NCBI RefSeq assembly: GCF_028649395.1
Contig: NZ_JAQSUW010000014.1
Span: 790,315-854,314 of the forward strand
DNA from: Pseudomonas sp. Gutcm_11s
GTDB taxonomy: Bacteria > Pseudomonadota > Gammaproteobacteria > Pseudomonadales > Pseudomonadaceae
DNA: 64,000 nt
Direction of reading: 5' to 3'
The notes beneath the pieces were generated by a model. The model was not told where the DNA came from. It did not search any database and was given only the letters and a program-made list of their open reading frames with translations. How positions within the stretch are numbered: the first letter of the stretch is position 1; every line of letters starts with the position of its first letter. Shown here piece after piece: positions 1 through 10,234 of this stretch. A program made the position numbers and the translations under genes.

Positions 1-200
1 GTCAGCAGCCATACCGGCTCGCCATCGAAATGACCGAGGCCATGCTCGGCCAGCAGCGGCAGGTCCTGGCGCTTGAGCCATTCGCGCGGGAACAGCACGC
101 CATTACTATCGGCTAGGAAACCCTGAGGGCTGCGCACCAAGGCCCAACCGCCGGCCTGGCCATTGTCCAGCGGCGGCGTGGTCTGCCAGCCGGAAGCCAT
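1..200 (-). CDS. nudC: NADH pyrophosphatase NudC, N-terminal part (cut by window edge)
   Basis: Only the first 66 codons are present. The gene starts at the ATG at 200-198 and runs off the left edge. The translation starts [15 protein letters not shown] and continues with [30 protein letters not shown] and GHFDGEPVW, which resembles the N-terminal domain of Pseudomonas NudC, a Nudix enzyme that hydrolyses NAD(H) and removes NAD caps from RNA. The zinc ribbon and Nudix box lie outside the window. The ATG shares one base with the TGA of fimL (TGATG), so the two are probably translationally coupled. The assignment rests on the N-terminal match and on the fimL-nudC order known in P. aeruginosa. 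Confidence 0.8.
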   Translation of the reverse strand, partial: MASGWQTTPPLDNGQAGGWALVRSPQGFLADSNGVLFPREWLKRQDLPLLAEHGLGHFDGEPVWLL

Positions 201-1873
201 CAGGCAGCTACCGGCAGGCCCAGGGCGCCCACGCTTTCCTCGGCCAGGTCGAGCACGCTCGGCGTGGTCTCGGGCCGCAGCACGGCACCACCTTCGAGGT
301 AGTACTCCAGGCTGCTGAGGGCGTCGGCCAGGGTTTCCAGCATCTGCTCGGAGGGCATCTGCCGGGCATCGAGCATCTGCGTCTGGATGTAGTCGGCGCA
401 CAGGCCGATCAGCTTGGCCGCGCGCTCCTGGCCGAGGAACCAGAGACCGCCACGCACCGCCTGCAGGCTGAACGGCACGTTGGCCAGGTGCAGCTTGTCG
501 CCATTGGATTCCAGATAGGAAGTGATGGCGCGCTTGGCCAGTGCCAGGCCACCCTGGGCCTCGTCGACCACCACGATGCGAGCCTCGGCCAGCTGGTGGG
601 CGGCAAAGGCCTCGCCCTCGTCACCCGGCGTCGCCGGATTCGGCCGCGAGCTGCGCTGCTCACCGCGTTCCAGGCTGGCGACCATGCTTTCCACATACAG
701 CACCGCTTCGGCCAGCTTATGCAGATCGGCATTCACGGCAGGGCTGTCCTCGCCCCAGCCACCGACGACCGGCAGCTGTACTTGCAGCGCGTTGGCCGCG
801 GAACTGAGACCGACCATGCTGAGGGTCTTGGCCAGCTTGCCCAGCAGCGCATGCAGGTTGCCGAAACTCTCCGGCTGCGCGGTGCCACGCTCGATCAGGT
901 CGAGCAGGTCCTTGACGCTGGCCAGCTCCTCGCGAATCGCGGTGGACAACGAGCGCATCACGCCCTGCCCCGGACCGGACAGGCGCTGGTATTCCTCGTC
1001 CAGCAGGTGATCGGTGAACGGCAGCGGCGCCAGGCCAAATACGTCGCGCACGGCGTTGGCCTGCGGACCACGGCTATCGGCCAGAGCTACCAGATACAGC
1101 AGCTCCTTGAGCAGACTGCGCGGCGCCTCGTAGCCGCCATTGGCGACCAGAGCCTGCTTGATCTCGCGATCCAGGCGGGAGAACAGCTGCTTGCGCGCCT
1201 TGCGCGGCAGCAGTTGACCGTCCAGCTGCGACTCCACGGCAGCGGCGCCGATCCAGTACAGGCGCCCGGCCGGCTTGTCGGCAAACAGCCCATCGAGGCG
1301 CGCCAGGGCACGCAGCATCAGCTTGAGGCTGGCCTGGGAGTTTTCTTCGCGAATGAAGCCCAGCAGGCCGACCTGGAACATGTGGCGCAGGCGCCGCGCA
1401 TCCTGGGCGCTGAGCGGTGCGCCGGGCACACCGGCCGCACGCTGCTGATCCAGGCGCACGCTGAAGAAGAAGCTTTCCGGCAGCGGCGGCTGGCCGCCCG
1501 CCTGGCGCAGGTCGTTGATCGCCGGCAGCAGCAGCTCCGGCATCTCCTGGCGATGGGCGTCGACGTTTTCCAGGTAACGGCGCAGGACGTAGAGCGCGTT
1601 GCTCAGGGCGGAAAGCTGACCATCACGCTCCTCGCCGGCGCCGGCGGGAATGTCAGTGGCCTGCTGCAGCACTTCCTGGGCCAGCAACTCGGCGCCGGCC
1701 AGCTCGATCAGGTTCAGGGTGCCACGCACCTGCTGCAGGTTTTCCACGGCCTGCTGCAACAGGCTGCCGTTGTTCCGTTCGGCGATGAACTGTTCGAGAC
1801 TCTGTTCGGTCTCTTCCATGGTGGTGAACAGCTCGTCACGCACCATATTCAGGGATGTCGCTCCAGTGACCAT
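200..1873 (-). CDS. fimL: FimL, HPt-like regulator of twitching motility and cAMP
   Basis: The 557-residue product matches the length and start ([15 protein letters not shown]) of Pseudomonas FimL. In P. aeruginosa FimL resembles the N-terminal histidine-phosphotransfer region of ChpA but lacks the phospho-accepting histidine. It acts at the cell pole with PilG and FimV to raise cAMP through CyaB and so controls type IV pilus function. The protein is mostly helical and has no signal peptide or membrane segment. It lies 28 bp downstream of the crotonase gene and overlaps nudC by one base, so the three genes are likely one transcript. An AGAGG ribosome site about 12 bases before the ATG is at the far end of useful spacing. 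Confidence 0.9.
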   Translation of the reverse strand: MVTGATSLNMVRDELFTTMEETEQSLEQFIAERNNGSLLQQAVENLQQVRGTLNLIELAGAELLAQEVLQQATDIPAGAGEERDGQLSALSNALYVLRRYLENVDAHRQEMPELLLPAINDLRQAGGQPPLPESFFFSVRLDQQRAAGVPGAPLSAQDARRLRHMFQVGLLGFIREENSQASLKLMLRALARLDGLFADKPAGRLYWIGAAAVESQLDGQLLPRKARKQLFSRLDREIKQALVANGGYEAPRSLLKELLYLVALADSRGPQANAVRDVFGLAPLPFTDHLLDEEYQRLSGPGQGVMRSLSTAIREELASVKDLLDLIERGTAQPESFGNLHALLGKLAKTLSMVGLSSAANALQVQLPVVGGWGEDSPAVNADLHKLAEAVLYVESMVASLERGEQRSSRPNPATPGDEGEAFAAHQLAEARIVVVDEAQGGLALAKRAITSYLESNGDKLHLANVPFSLQAVRGGLWFLGQERAAKLIGLCADYIQTQMLDARQMPSEQMLETLADALSSLEYYLEGGAVLRPETTPSVLDLAEESVGALGLPVAA

Positions 1874-1901
1874 GGGTCTGCTGAACCTCTTTAGGCTGGG
1901 A

Positions 1902-2714
1902 TCAGTCGGCGAATTCCGGTTTCTGCTTGCTCATGTGCGCGGCCATGGCCACGCGCAAATCGGCGGATTGCAGCATGGCGCCGTTCCAGTTGGCGATGTA
2001 CTCCAGGCCGTCGTCGACACGGTGGTCGCGCATGTAGCGGATCATGTGTTTGGTGCCGCGGATGGCGATCGGTGACTTGCTGGCGATCTCGCGGGCGATC
2101 TCGAACACGCCGGCCAGCAGTTCTTCCTGGCTGGCGTAGGTGCGGTTGACCAAGTTGATGCGCAGCGCCTCGGCGCCGTCGATGGTGCGACCGGTGAAGG
2201 CCAGCTCACGCATCATGCCGTCACCGATGATACGCGGCAGGCGCTGCAGGGTGCCGACATCAGCAGCCATGCCCATGTCGATCTCCTTGATGGAGAACTG
2301 TGCATCAACGGTGGAATAACGCATGTCGCAGGCCGAGACCAGATCGATGGCTCCGCCCAGGCAGTAACCCTGGATGGCAGCCAGCACCGGCTTGCGGCAG
2401 TTGTCTACGGCATTGAACGAACCCTGCAGGCGCAGGATGGTGCGGCGCAGCGCCTCGGCGTTGCGGCCCACGTCCTTGCCCAGCTGGGTGCCGGCCTGGG
2501 CCAGCAGCATCAGGTCGATGCCCGAGGAGAAGTGTTTGCCGGCGCCAGAGATCACCACCACGCGTACTTCGTCGGTGTCATCGGCCCAGCGGAATATCTC
2601 GATGATCTCGTCCCAGAAGTCCGCGTTCATCGCGTTGACCTTTTCCGGGCGATTGATCTGCACATGGGCGATCTTGTCGACTAGCTCGACGCGGAAGGCT
2701 TTGTATTCAGGCAC
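1902..2714 (-). CDS. Crotonase-family enzyme, probable delta3,5-delta2,4-dienoyl-CoA isomerase
   Basis: A 270-residue enoyl-CoA hydratase/isomerase superfamily protein. The GTG at 2714 is chosen as the start: GAGG lies nine bases upstream and the protein then begins VPEYKAFRVEL. The ATG at 2723 is almost on top of the same GAGG. The oxyanion-hole segment is HFSSGIDL and the second glycine motif is CLGGAIDLVSACDMR. The segment IKEIDMGMAADVGTLQR matches the part of mitochondrial ECH1 that carries its catalytic Glu and Asp, which favours dienoyl-CoA isomerase over simple hydratase; this is inference from the family. It would help degrade unsaturated fatty acids with odd-position double bonds. 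It is the first gene before fimL and nudC. Confidence 0.82.
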   Translation of the reverse strand: MPEYKAFRVELVDKIAHVQINRPEKVNAMNADFWDEIIEIFRWADDTDEVRVVVISGAGKHFSSGIDLMLLAQAGTQLGKDVGRNAEALRRTILRLQGSFNAVDNCRKPVLAAIQGYCLGGAIDLVSACDMRYSTVDAQFSIKEIDMGMAADVGTLQRLPRIIGDGMMRELAFTGRTIDGAEALRINLVNRTYASQEELLAGVFEIAREIASKSPIAIRGTKHMIRYMRDHRVDDGLEYIANWNGAMLQSADLRVAMAAHMSKQKPEFAD

Positions 2715-2783
2715 GCAGATCATCCTCAAAGACAGGGCGCACGGGGCGCACAGTAGATATTTTGTTTTGGAATCAATCGCCCC

Positions 2784-2811
2784 ACTATAACAAGCACAAG
2801 ACAAAAGTCGA
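2784..2811 (-). promoter_or_regulatory. Candidate sigma70 promoter for the crotonase-fimL-nudC operon
   Basis: On the minus strand TCGACT (2811-2806) and TATAGT (2789-2784) are separated by 16 bases and lie about 70 bases before the GTG start. The -10 matches five of six consensus bases and the -35 four of six. It is a sequence match only. Confidence 0.4.
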
Positions 2812-2936
2812 TGCTGGCCAGCGTGACGCAGGACACGCTAGCCGATCTAAGTGATTTTCTGACTATATCCGTTAAACGCTTGATCTTTTTGAAGTTGACC
2901 CCGAACCTCCGCTCTTTTCTTTTCAGGGGATAACCC

Positions 2937-4433
2937 ATGCAGCCCTCCCTCCCTGGCGCCTTCGTACACAACTTCCTCGGCAATTCACCCGCCTGGTACA
3001 AGCTGACCATCATTGGCTTCCTGATCGCCAATGCCCTGGTGCTGTGGACGGTCGGCCCGGTAGCAGCCGGCTGGCTGCTGGTGGCCGAGTTCATCTTCAC
3101 CCTGGCCATGGCGCTCAAGTGCTATCCACTGCAGCCTGGCGGCCTGCTGGTGCTGCAGGCAATTCTGCTCGGCCTGGCCAGCCCACAGGCGCTGTACGAG
3201 GAGCTGGCGCACAACTTCCCGGTGATCCTGCTGCTGATGTTCATGGTGGCTGGCATCTACTTCATGAAGGACCTGCTGCTGTTCCTGTTCTCGCGCATCC
3301 TCCTCGGCGTGCAATCCAAGACGCTGCTGGCCCTGCTGTTCTGCCTGCTATCAGCCTTTCTCTCGGCATTCCTCGATGCCTTGACGGTGACCGCAGTGAT
3401 CATCGCCGCCACGCTGGGCTTCTATGCGGTCTACCACCGAGTCGCCTCCGGCCGCGGCCCACAGGACGAGGACGCCCTGGACGAAGAACCGGTCGAACTG
3501 CATCGCGCGGACCTGGAGCAGTTCCGCTCCTTCCTGCGCAGCCTGCTGATGCACGGCGCCGTGGGTACCGCCCTGGGTGGCGTATGCACCTTGGTCGGCG
3601 AGCCGCAGAACCTGCTGATCGGCCACGAGATGGGCTGGAACTTCGCGGAGTTCTTCCAGCGCGTGGCGCCGGTGTCGATGCCGGTGCTGGCCGCCGGCCT
3701 GGCCACTTGCGTGTTGCTGGAGCGTCTTGGCTGGTTCGGCTATGGCGCCCAGCTGCCGGCCGCAGTGCGCCAGGTGCTGGCCGAACATGCCCGTGCCAGT
3801 GATGCCCAGCGCACCCAGGCCCAGCGTGCCGCCCTCTGGGTACAGGGCCTGGCCGCACTGCTGCTGATCTTCTGTCTGGCCCTGCATGTGGCCGAGGTCG
3901 GTCTGATCGGCCTGATGGTCATCGTGCTGATCACCGCCTTCTCCGGCATCACCGACGAGCATCGCATCGGTCGTGCGTTCCAGGATTCGCTACCGTTCAC
4001 CGCGCTGCTGGTGACCTTCTTCGCGGTAGTCGCGGTGATCCACCAGCAGCAGCTGTTCACCCCGATCATCCAGTGGGTACTGGCGCTGCCGGCCGACCAG
4101 CAGCCGGGCATGCTGTTCATCGCCAACGGCCTGCTCTCGGCGATCAGCGACAACGTGTTCGTCGCCACCATCTACATCACCGAGGTGAAGCAGGCGTTCG
4201 CCAACGGCCAGATGAGCCGCGAGCACTTCGACGCCCTGGCCGTCGCCATCAACACCGGCACCAACTTGCCCAGCGTGGCCACGCCCAACGGCCAGGCGGC
4301 CTTCCTGTTCCTGCTCACCTCGGCCGTCGCACCGCTGGTGCGCCTGTCCTACGGGCGCATGGTGTGGATGGCCCTGCCCTACACCATCGTCATGGGTTGC
4401 CTGGGCTGGTGGGCTGTGAGCCACTGGCTGTGA
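2937..4433 (+). CDS. nhaB: Na+/H+ antiporter NhaB
   Basis: The 498-residue product begins [22 protein letters not shown], as NhaB proteins do, and is close to the usual family length of about 500. It has many hydrophobic helices throughout and a hydrophilic loop around residues 165-195. NhaB exchanges cytoplasmic Na+ for external H+ across the inner membrane and supports sodium tolerance and pH control. AGGGGATAACCC gives a good ribosome site before the ATG. The gene is divergent from the crotonase operon. Its last 44 bases overlap the 3' end of the convergent ldcB gene. Confidence 0.95.
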   Translation: MQPSLPGAFVHNFLGNSPAWYKLTIIGFLIANALVLWTVGPVAAGWLLVAEFIFTLAMALKCYPLQPGGLLVLQAILLGLASPQALYEELAHNFPVILLLMFMVAGIYFMKDLLLFLFSRILLGVQSKTLLALLFCLLSAFLSAFLDALTVTAVIIAATLGFYAVYHRVASGRGPQDEDALDEEPVELHRADLEQFRSFLRSLLMHGAVGTALGGVCTLVGEPQNLLIGHEMGWNFAEFFQRVAPVSMPVLAAGLATCVLLERLGWFGYGAQLPAAVRQVLAEHARASDAQRTQAQRAALWVQGLAALLLIFCLALHVAEVGLIGLMVIVLITAFSGITDEHRIGRAFQDSLPFTALLVTFFAVVAVIHQQQLFTPIIQWVLALPADQQPGMLFIANGLLSAISDNVFVATIYITEVKQAFANGQMSREHFDALAVAINTGTNLPSVATPNGQAAFLFLLTSAVAPLVRLSYGRMVWMALPYTIVMGCLGWWAVSHWL

Positions 4434-5769
4434 GGCGATCCGCCTGCACCCGGTTGCGCCACTGGCGCCAGGTGTAGAGCGGGATGCCGACCATCAGCAC
4501 GAGGAAGCCCCAGAAGATCGCCTGCTCACCGGTGCCGTACAGCGCCCACATCGAGTAGATGAAGGCGCAGCAGCCGATCCACAGCAGCCGGCCGCTCTCG
4601 CGGCGGCCGAAATCGCCGGGGCGCACCGCCATCAGGTGCAGCAGCGCGGCGGCGCAGAACACGTAGGGCACCACGCCGGCCATGGTGCCGAGCAGGATGA
4701 TCACGTTGAACACCTCGACCAGATCGCCCTGCCCGTCCACCAGCACCAACAGAGTCACCAGCACGCCGGACACCAGCAGGCCGTTGGCCGGCACGCCGTT
4801 CTTGTTGGTCTTGGCCAGCGCCTCCGGCAGCAGGCCGTCGCGCGCCGTGGCCATGGGAATCTGACCCTGCAGCAGGACCCAGCCATTGAGCGCGCCAAGG
4901 CAGGCGATCACCGCGCCGCCGGCGATGAAGTAATAGCCCCAGTCACCCAGTATCACCCGCGCCGCATCGGCGAAGGGCGCGGTGGAGCGCCCCAGCACCT
5001 CCGGCGGCAGGATGCCCTGCACCGCGGTGATGGAGAGGATGTACACGGTCGCCGCCACCAGGGTGCCGACCAGGGTGGCGCGTGGAATGGTGCGACGCGG
5101 ATCGCGCACATGCTCAGCCGGCACCGTGGCCGATTCCAGACCGATGAACGACCACAGGGTCAGCGCCGCCGTGGTGGCGATGGCCTGGGCATAGCCGCCG
5201 CCCGGCAGCTGCGCCGGCTCGGGAATGCTCAGGTGCTCGGGGTTGAAGTAGAACCAGCCGAGCACGCCGACTAGCAGCAACGGCACCAGCTTGAGCAGGG
5301 TCAGAATGTTCTGCACGTAGCCGAAGGTAGCGATGCCGCGCAGGTTGATCAGGGTGCACAGCCAGATCGCACCAATGGCGGTCGCCACCGTCAGCACCGG
5401 GTCGCGCAGGGCAGGCAGGAACACCTGCAGGTAGCCGACCAGCGTCACGGCGATGGCCGCGTTACCGATCCAGGCCGCCTTCCAGTAGGTCCAGGCACAG
5501 AGGTAGCCGGCAAAGCCGCCGAAGGCATCGCGGGTGTAGGCGTAGGGTCCGCCAGCCGCGGGATTGAAGCGCGCCAGCCGCGAGAAGGTCAGTGCCAGCA
5601 GCACCGCGCCGGTGGTCGACACCAGCCAACCGACCAGACTGAGCCCTCCATAGGGGGCCAAAGCGGAAGGCAGGAGGAACACCCCCGAACCGACCATGTT
5701 GCCGACCACCAGGGCGGTACAGGTCCAGAAACCCATCTCGCCCCGCCTGCTTTTCTCTTCCTCAGCCAT
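4390..5769 (-). CDS. ldcB: APC-family amino acid antiporter, probable lysine/cadaverine exchanger LdcB
   Basis: A 459-residue APC superfamily transporter starting at the ATG at 5769, just after a GGGGGGAG ribosome site; a longer reading from 5805 has no such site. The helix-1 segment [12 protein letters not shown] is the substrate-binding G(S/A)G stretch seen in AdiC and CadB, and about twelve hydrophobic segments follow. The gene is 59 bp downstream of ldcA in the same direction, matching the ldcAB operon of P. aeruginosa, where the pair takes up lysine and exports cadaverine. The substrate is therefore inferred mainly from the neighbour. The C-terminal 14 codons overlap nhaB on the other strand. 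Confidence 0.8.
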   Translation of the reverse strand: MAEEEKSRRGEMGFWTCTALVVGNMVGSGVFLLPSALAPYGGLSLVGWLVSTTGAVLLALTFSRLARFNPAAGGPYAYTRDAFGGFAGYLCAWTYWKAAWIGNAAIAVTLVGYLQVFLPALRDPVLTVATAIGAIWLCTLINLRGIATFGYVQNILTLLKLVPLLLVGVLGWFYFNPEHLSIPEPAQLPGGGYAQAIATTAALTLWSFIGLESATVPAEHVRDPRRTIPRATLVGTLVAATVYILSITAVQGILPPEVLGRSTAPFADAARVILGDWGYYFIAGGAVIACLGALNGWVLLQGQIPMATARDGLLPEALAKTNKNGVPANGLLVSGVLVTLLVLVDGQGDLVEVFNVIILLGTMAGVVPYVFCAAALLHLMAVRPGDFGRRESGRLLWIGCCAFIYSMWALYGTGEQAIFWGFLVLMVGIPLYTWRQWRNRVQADRLTASGSQPTSPGNP

Positions 5770-5828
5770 AACTCCCCCCGATGGCATGGCCGACCTGCCC
5801 GCCACTTGGGGTCGTCACAGGCCGTGCG

Positions 5829-8072
5829 TTACTCCTTTATGCAATCCACGGTATAGCACGCCTCTTCGCACTGCAGGCCGTGGACATCGGCATCGAAGCC
5901 GGGGAACTGGCTGTCGAAGGTACGGGCGAAGCGCAGGTAGTCGATGATCGAGCGGGTCTCCGGGGTGAAGCACTCACCCGGCATGATCAGCGGAATGCCC
6001 GGCGGGTACGGCACCAGCATCACCGCGGCGATGCGCCCCTCCAGCTGCTCGATAGGCACCGCCTCGACCTCGCCGCGCACCAGCTTGTCATAGGCATCGG
6101 CCGGCTTTATCGCCACCTGCGGCAGCACGGTGTACATGCGCTTGAGCGCCTTGGCCGTGGCGTTCTCGCGGTAGCAGGCGTGCAGCTCATCGCACAGATC
6201 ACGCAGGCCCATGCCGGTATAACGCGCCCCACCCTCGCGGGCGACCGAGGGCAGCGCCTCGCTCAGCGGCACGTTGGCGTCGTACAGGCGCTTGAACTCC
6301 AGCAGCTCGGTGAGCAGCGTGCTCCACTTGCCCTTGGTGATGCCCATGGAGAACAGCACCAGGAAGGAGTACAGGCCGGTCTTCTCCACCACCAGGCCGC
6401 GCTCCCAGAGGAACTTGCTGACCACTGCCGCGGGGATGCCCGCCTCGGCCAGCTTGCCGTCGGCGGTCAGGCCCGGCATCACCAGGGTGACCTTGATCGG
6501 GTCGAGCAGCACGTAGTCCTCGGCCACCTCGCCGAAGCCATGCCAGTCGGCATTGGGCGCCAGCAGCCAGTCGGCAGTAGTCACGCTGTCGGCGCCATCG
6601 GCCTGCTCCGGCTGCCAGATGCTGAACCACCAGTCGTCCGCCTGCAGGTTCTGCCGCAGGTTGGCCAGGGCACGGCGGAAGCTCAGCGCCTCGTCGAAGG
6701 TCTCCTGGATCAGCGAGCGCCCGGCCGGGCCCTCCATCATCGCCGAGGCCACGTCCAGCGAGGCGATGATCCCGTACTGCGGCGAGGTGGAGATGTGCAT
6801 CATGAAGGCTTCGTTGAAGCGATCACGGTCCAGCTGGCGCGCGCCGCCGTCCTGCACGTGGATCATCGAGGCCTGGCTGAAGGCCGCCAGTAGTTTGTGG
6901 GTGGAATGGGTGGTGAACACCAGCGGCGAATGCTCGTCGCATTGGGTACCCATGCCGTAGCGCCCGGCGTAGAACTCGTGGAACGCCGCGTATGCATACC
7001 AGGCCTCGTCGAAGTGCAGCACTTCCACCGAGTCGCCCAGGGCCTGCTTGACCATCTCGGCGTTGTAGCAGAGGCCGTCGTAGGTGGAGTTGGTCACCAC
7101 CGCCAGCTTGACCTTGGGCGCGCGTCCGCGGGCCAGTGGGCTGGCGTCGATCGTGGCCTGGATCGACTCCTTGCTGAACTCGGAAAGCGGAATCGGCCCG
7201 ATGATACCCAGCTCGTTGCGCTCCGGGCACAGGTACAGCGGGATGGCGCCGGTCATGATGATCGAGTGGAGGATCGACTTGTGGCAGTTGCGATCGACCA
7301 GTACCAGGTCGTCGCGGCCGACCATGGAGTGCCAGACGATCTTGTTCGCCGTCGAGGTGCCGTTGATCACGAAGAAGGTGTGGTCGGCGCCAAAGTTGCG
7401 CGCAGCACGAGCCTCGGCCTCGGCCAGCGGGCCGGTGTGGTCGAGCAGCGAACCCAGCTCGGGTACCGATACCGAGAGGTCGGAACGCAGGGTGTTCTCG
7501 CCGAAAAACTGGTGGAAGGCCTGCCCCACCGGGCTCTTGCGATAGGCCACGCCGCCGCCGTGGCCGGGCGTGTGCCAGGAGTAGTTGGACTGCGCGGTGT
7601 GCTGCACCAGCGCCTTGAAGAACGGTGGCAACAGGCCGTCCAGGTAGTTGTGCGCAGCACGCGCCACCTGGCGGGCGAGGAACGACACGGTGTCTTCGTA
7701 CAGGTAGAGGATGCCGCGCAGGTGGTTGAGGTCGGCCATGGCCTCGGCCGGCGCGTTCTCGATGGTTACCTGCTCACCCAGGGCGAAGATCGGCAGTTGC
7801 GGCGCACGCACCCGAGCGATGCGGATCAGCTCGACCATGTCCTGCAACAGACGCTGGTTCTCCCCCGCTCCCTCTGCCGCCACCAGAATGCAGGCCAGGC
7901 CGTGGTGGGTCGAGGCGACGATGCGGCCTTCGGCGGAGCTGGCGGTGGGCAGGATGGTGAAGCCGTCCTTGCTCAGCTCCTCGGCAATGGCGCGGACGCG
8001 CTCGCCGGCGACGGTGTCAGCCTTGATGTCGCGGTGAACGATGAGAATGGGGAAGTTCAGGTCTTTATACAT
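5829..8072 (-). CDS. ldcA: Lysine decarboxylase LdcA (Orn/Lys/Arg decarboxylase class I)
   Basis: A 747-residue PLP enzyme of the large Orn/Lys/Arg decarboxylase family. An N-terminal wing domain (about 1-135) precedes the PLP-binding core. The Schiff-base lysine is expected at Lys393 in HSTHKLL, and the cofactor region contains NGTSTANKIV and HFDEAWYAYAAF. The Pseudomonas homologue converts lysine to cadaverine in an ArgR-controlled pathway. The ATG at 8072 has AGGA eight bases upstream. That site lies at the base of an RNA hairpin (see 8081-8119). Synteny with P. aeruginosa favours lysine over arginine or ornithine as substrate; the sequence alone does not prove it. Confidence 0.88.
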   Translation of the reverse strand: MYKDLNFPILIVHRDIKADTVAGERVRAIAEELSKDGFTILPTASSAEGRIVASTHHGLACILVAAEGAGENQRLLQDMVELIRIARVRAPQLPIFALGEQVTIENAPAEAMADLNHLRGILYLYEDTVSFLARQVARAAHNYLDGLLPPFFKALVQHTAQSNYSWHTPGHGGGVAYRKSPVGQAFHQFFGENTLRSDLSVSVPELGSLLDHTGPLAEAEARAARNFGADHTFFVINGTSTANKIVWHSMVGRDDLVLVDRNCHKSILHSIIMTGAIPLYLCPERNELGIIGPIPLSEFSKESIQATIDASPLARGRAPKVKLAVVTNSTYDGLCYNAEMVKQALGDSVEVLHFDEAWYAYAAFHEFYAGRYGMGTQCDEHSPLVFTTHSTHKLLAAFSQASMIHVQDGGARQLDRDRFNEAFMMHISTSPQYGIIASLDVASAMMEGPAGRSLIQETFDEALSFRRALANLRQNLQADDWWFSIWQPEQADGADSVTTADWLLAPNADWHGFGEVAEDYVLLDPIKVTLVMPGLTADGKLAEAGIPAAVVSKFLWERGLVVEKTGLYSFLVLFSMGITKGKWSTLLTELLEFKRLYDANVPLSEALPSVAREGGARYTGMGLRDLCDELHACYRENATAKALKRMYTVLPQVAIKPADAYDKLVRGEVEAVPIEQLEGRIAAVMLVPYPPGIPLIMPGECFTPETRSIIDYLRFARTFDSQFPGFDADVHGLQCEEACYTVDCIKE

Positions 8073-8080
8073 TGGAGGTT

Positions 8081-8119
8081 CCTGAGGGTAGGCGCTCTGC
8101 GGCGCCTGATTCCCTCAGG
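8081..8119 (-). promoter_or_regulatory. ldcA leader hairpin covering part of the Shine-Dalgarno site
   Basis: An outer perfect 8-bp stem (CCTGAGGG at 8081-8088 with CCCTCAGG at 8112-8119) encloses an inner 6-bp stem (AGGCGC 8090-8095 with GCGCCT 8102-8107). In the ldcA mRNA the 3' arm ends in CCCTCAGG, whose AGG is the start of the AGGA ribosome site eight bases before the ATG. There is no T-tract, so it is not a terminator. A role in limiting translation of ldcA is inference. Confidence 0.45.
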
Positions 8120-8201
8120 GTAGAAGTTCACCGATGGCGGCGGAACCCCCAGTGCGGAAGGCTGTAAGAAAAGGTCGCATTGGCCGTACGACCACTTCCA
8201 C

Positions 8202-8945
8202 TCAGCTGACCGGCTCCTCCGCCGGCGCGTCCATCTTGGCCCACAGCGATGGGCCGCCGGCGGACTTTTCGATGATCGCCAGGCGCGCGGCATGCTCGGC
8301 CAACTCGGCGTCGCTGGCGCGCAGCACGCGGGTCAGGTTGCGGCCCGGATCGAGACGGCGGATCGGGCTGGGCAGCACGCGACCGGAACCGTCACCGCCT
8401 TCGCCAGCCAGGGACAGGTGGGTCTGGCCACCGGTCATGGTCAGGTAGACGTCGGCGAGGATCTCGGCGTCGAGCAGTGCGCCGTGCAGGTCGCGACCGG
8501 AGTTGTCGACGCCATAGCGCTTGCACAGGGCGTCGAGGTTGTTGCGCTGGCCCGGGTGTCGCTCACGCGCCATCAACAGGGTGTCGAGGATCGAGCAGTA
8601 GTCGCTGACGTCGCTGCGCTCGGTCTGCCCCATCAGGGCGAATTCGTTGTTGATGAAGCCTACGTCGAACGCCGCGTTGTGGATGATCAGCTGCGCGCCA
8701 CGGATGAACTCGAAGAACTCGTCGGCCACGTCCTTGAAGCGCTGCTTGTCGGCAACGAACTCGTTGGTGATGCCGTGGACCGCGATGGCGCCCTCGTCGA
8801 TCTCGCGATCGGGGTTGAGGTAGACGTGGAAGTGGCGACCGGTCAGGCGACGGCCCTCCAGCTCGACGCAGCCGATCTCGATGATGCGGTGACCATCGGT
8901 CACCGGCATGCCGGTGGTTTCAGTGTCGAGTACGACGCTACGCAT
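8202..8945 (-). CDS. dnaQ: DNA polymerase III epsilon subunit (3'-5' proofreading exonuclease)
   Basis: The 247-residue product has the Exo I motif DTETTG at residues 7-12, [10 protein letters not shown] for Exo II and the [15 protein letters not shown] stretch for Exo III. The DEDDh exonuclease removes mispaired bases for the replicative polymerase. Just after Exo III, QTHLSL is a likely beta-clamp binding motif, as in E. coli epsilon, followed by a C-terminal tail for contact with alpha. The ATG at 8945 lies within the end of rnhA (8-base overlap), so the two are coupled. The yafS-rnhA-dnaQ neighbourhood is conserved in gammaproteobacteria. Confidence 0.95.
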   Translation of the reverse strand: MRSVVLDTETTGMPVTDGHRIIEIGCVELEGRRLTGRHFHVYLNPDREIDEGAIAVHGITNEFVADKQRFKDVADEFFEFIRGAQLIIHNAAFDVGFINNEFALMGQTERSDVSDYCSILDTLLMARERHPGQRNNLDALCKRYGVDNSGRDLHGALLDAEILADVYLTMTGGQTHLSLAGEGGDGSGRVLPSPIRRLDPGRNLTRVLRASDAELAEHAARLAIIEKSAGGPSLWAKMDAPAEEPVS

Positions 8946-9393
8946 GTTTCTTTGCCCTCACTTCTTCTACACCGCGGTTGGCCAGCTGATCGGCCTTCTC
9001 GTTGCCGGGGTGGCCGGTATGGCCGCGCACCCACTGCCACTCGACCTTGTGGCGATTGACCTGTTCGTCCAGCGCCTGCCAAAGGTCGGCGTTCTTCACC
9101 GGCTCCTTGGTCGAGGTCTTCCAGCCGCGCTTCTTCCAGTTCGGCATCCACTCCTGGATGCCTTTCATCACATATTGCGAGTCGGTCACCAGGCGCACCG
9201 AGCAGGGCCGGGTTAGCGCGATCAGCGCGCAGATCGCCGCCATCAGCTCCATGCGATTGTTGGTGGTGTTGGGCTCGCCGCCCCACAGTTCCTTCTCCGC
9301 GCCCTTGTAGACCATCAGCGCCCCCCAGCCACCGGGGCCGGGATTGCCCTTGCAGGCACCATCGGTATAGATCTCGACTACTTCTTCGCTCAT
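8938..9393 (-). CDS. rnhA: Ribonuclease HI
   Basis: The 151-residue product starts at the ATG at 9393. It has the RNase H catalytic set: [14 protein letters not shown] with the first Asp (residue 11), NNRMELMAA with the Glu, VTDSQYV with the second Asp and the [11 protein letters not shown] segment near the end. It cleaves RNA in RNA-DNA hybrids. The upstream methyltransferase ends within the start codon (ATGA overlap) and the stop codon lies inside dnaQ, so three genes form one tightly packed operon. A longer open reading frame extends upstream to 10272, but that part is a shadow of the methyltransferase gene. Confidence 0.96.
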   Translation of the reverse strand: MSEEVVEIYTDGACKGNPGPGGWGALMVYKGAEKELWGGEPNTTNNRMELMAAICALIALTRPCSVRLVTDSQYVMKGIQEWMPNWKKRGWKTSTKEPVKNADLWQALDEQVNRHKVEWQWVRGHTGHPGNEKADQLANRGVEEVRAKKHA

Positions 9394-10160
9394 TGAGTGC
9401 TCTGATTCTCGGATTCGCGCCGGCTGACCTTGGCCACCGGCATCGGCAACAACTTGCCCATGCTGGCTCGCTGCTGCGGGCGCAGCGGCCGCAGGCCGAC
9501 CACCAGCTTGCGCGCCACCAGCAGGTAGAAGCCGCCACCGGGCGCCTGCCAACGGCCGCCCCAACGTTCCAGCCCGGCCAGGCGCGCCTGCCAGGCCGGC
9601 GCAGAAAGCGGCGGACGATAGCACCCGAAGCGGCGTTTCTCCAGAGCGAAGCCGAGCAGGCTGAGCCAGTCCGCCAGGCGGTTGGGCGAGATGCAGCGGG
9701 CCTGGCGGAAGCCGTCGCGAGCGAAATAATGGCGCAAGCCCCAGGTGCTCCAGGGGTTGATCCCGGTAACCAGCAGATAGCCGCCAGGACGCACGCTGCG
9801 GGCCGCCTCGCGCAGCAGGCCATGCGGCGACAGGCAGAAGTCCAGGCCATGCTGCAGCACCACCACGTCGGCCGCATGCTCGCCCAACGGCCAGGCCTGT
9901 TCCTCGCAGGCGATGTGCACCCCGGCCAGCGGCGCGCCGAGGCGCACGTTGCTGCGGATCTGCGGCGCCTTGGGTGGCTCGCTCTGGGCCGGACCGTAAT
10001 GCACCAGGTAGCCACCGAAGTAGCGCGCCAGCTCCTCGTCCAGCGCCCGGCGCTGCTCGGCCAGCAGTAGCTCGCCCAGTGGCGAGGCCAACCACTCGCG
10101 CGCGGCGCAGGTCAGCTCCAGCCACTCGGCATCGGCCTGGGCGAAGGGTTGTTCGCTCAT
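9390..10160 (-). CDS. YafS-like putative SAM-dependent methyltransferase
   Basis: A 256-residue protein starting at the ATG at 10160, with GGAGGT six bases upstream. It sits between gloB and rnhA, as yafS does in E. coli. The C-terminal part of a class I methyltransferase fold is visible: [35 protein letters not shown] and HYFARDGF. The glycine-rich SAM-binding loop is weak: where a G-x-G-x-G stretch is expected the sequence reads YLVHYGPAQ. Substrate and activity are unknown. It is divergent from gloB (74-bp gap) and overlaps rnhA by four bases. Confidence 0.75.
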   Translation of the reverse strand: MSEQPFAQADAEWLELTCAAREWLASPLGELLLAEQRRALDEELARYFGGYLVHYGPAQSEPPKAPQIRSNVRLGAPLAGVHIACEEQAWPLGEHAADVVVLQHGLDFCLSPHGLLREAARSVRPGGYLLVTGINPWSTWGLRHYFARDGFRQARCISPNRLADWLSLLGFALEKRRFGCYRPPLSAPAWQARLAGLERWGGRWQAPGGGFYLLVARKLVVGLRPLRPQQRASMGKLLPMPVAKVSRRESENQSTQ

Positions 10161-10234
10161 CGGGGACCTCCATGACACAAGCTCGGCTATGGCGATTAAG
10201 ATGCGCCATTGTCTTCCGCTTGGCGACCCCGAAC

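Noticed and set aside
488..1894. Open frame of 468 codons on the plus strand opposite fimL.
   Set aside because: The same antisense effect; the composition is low in complexity, and FimL is clearly recognisable on the minus strand.
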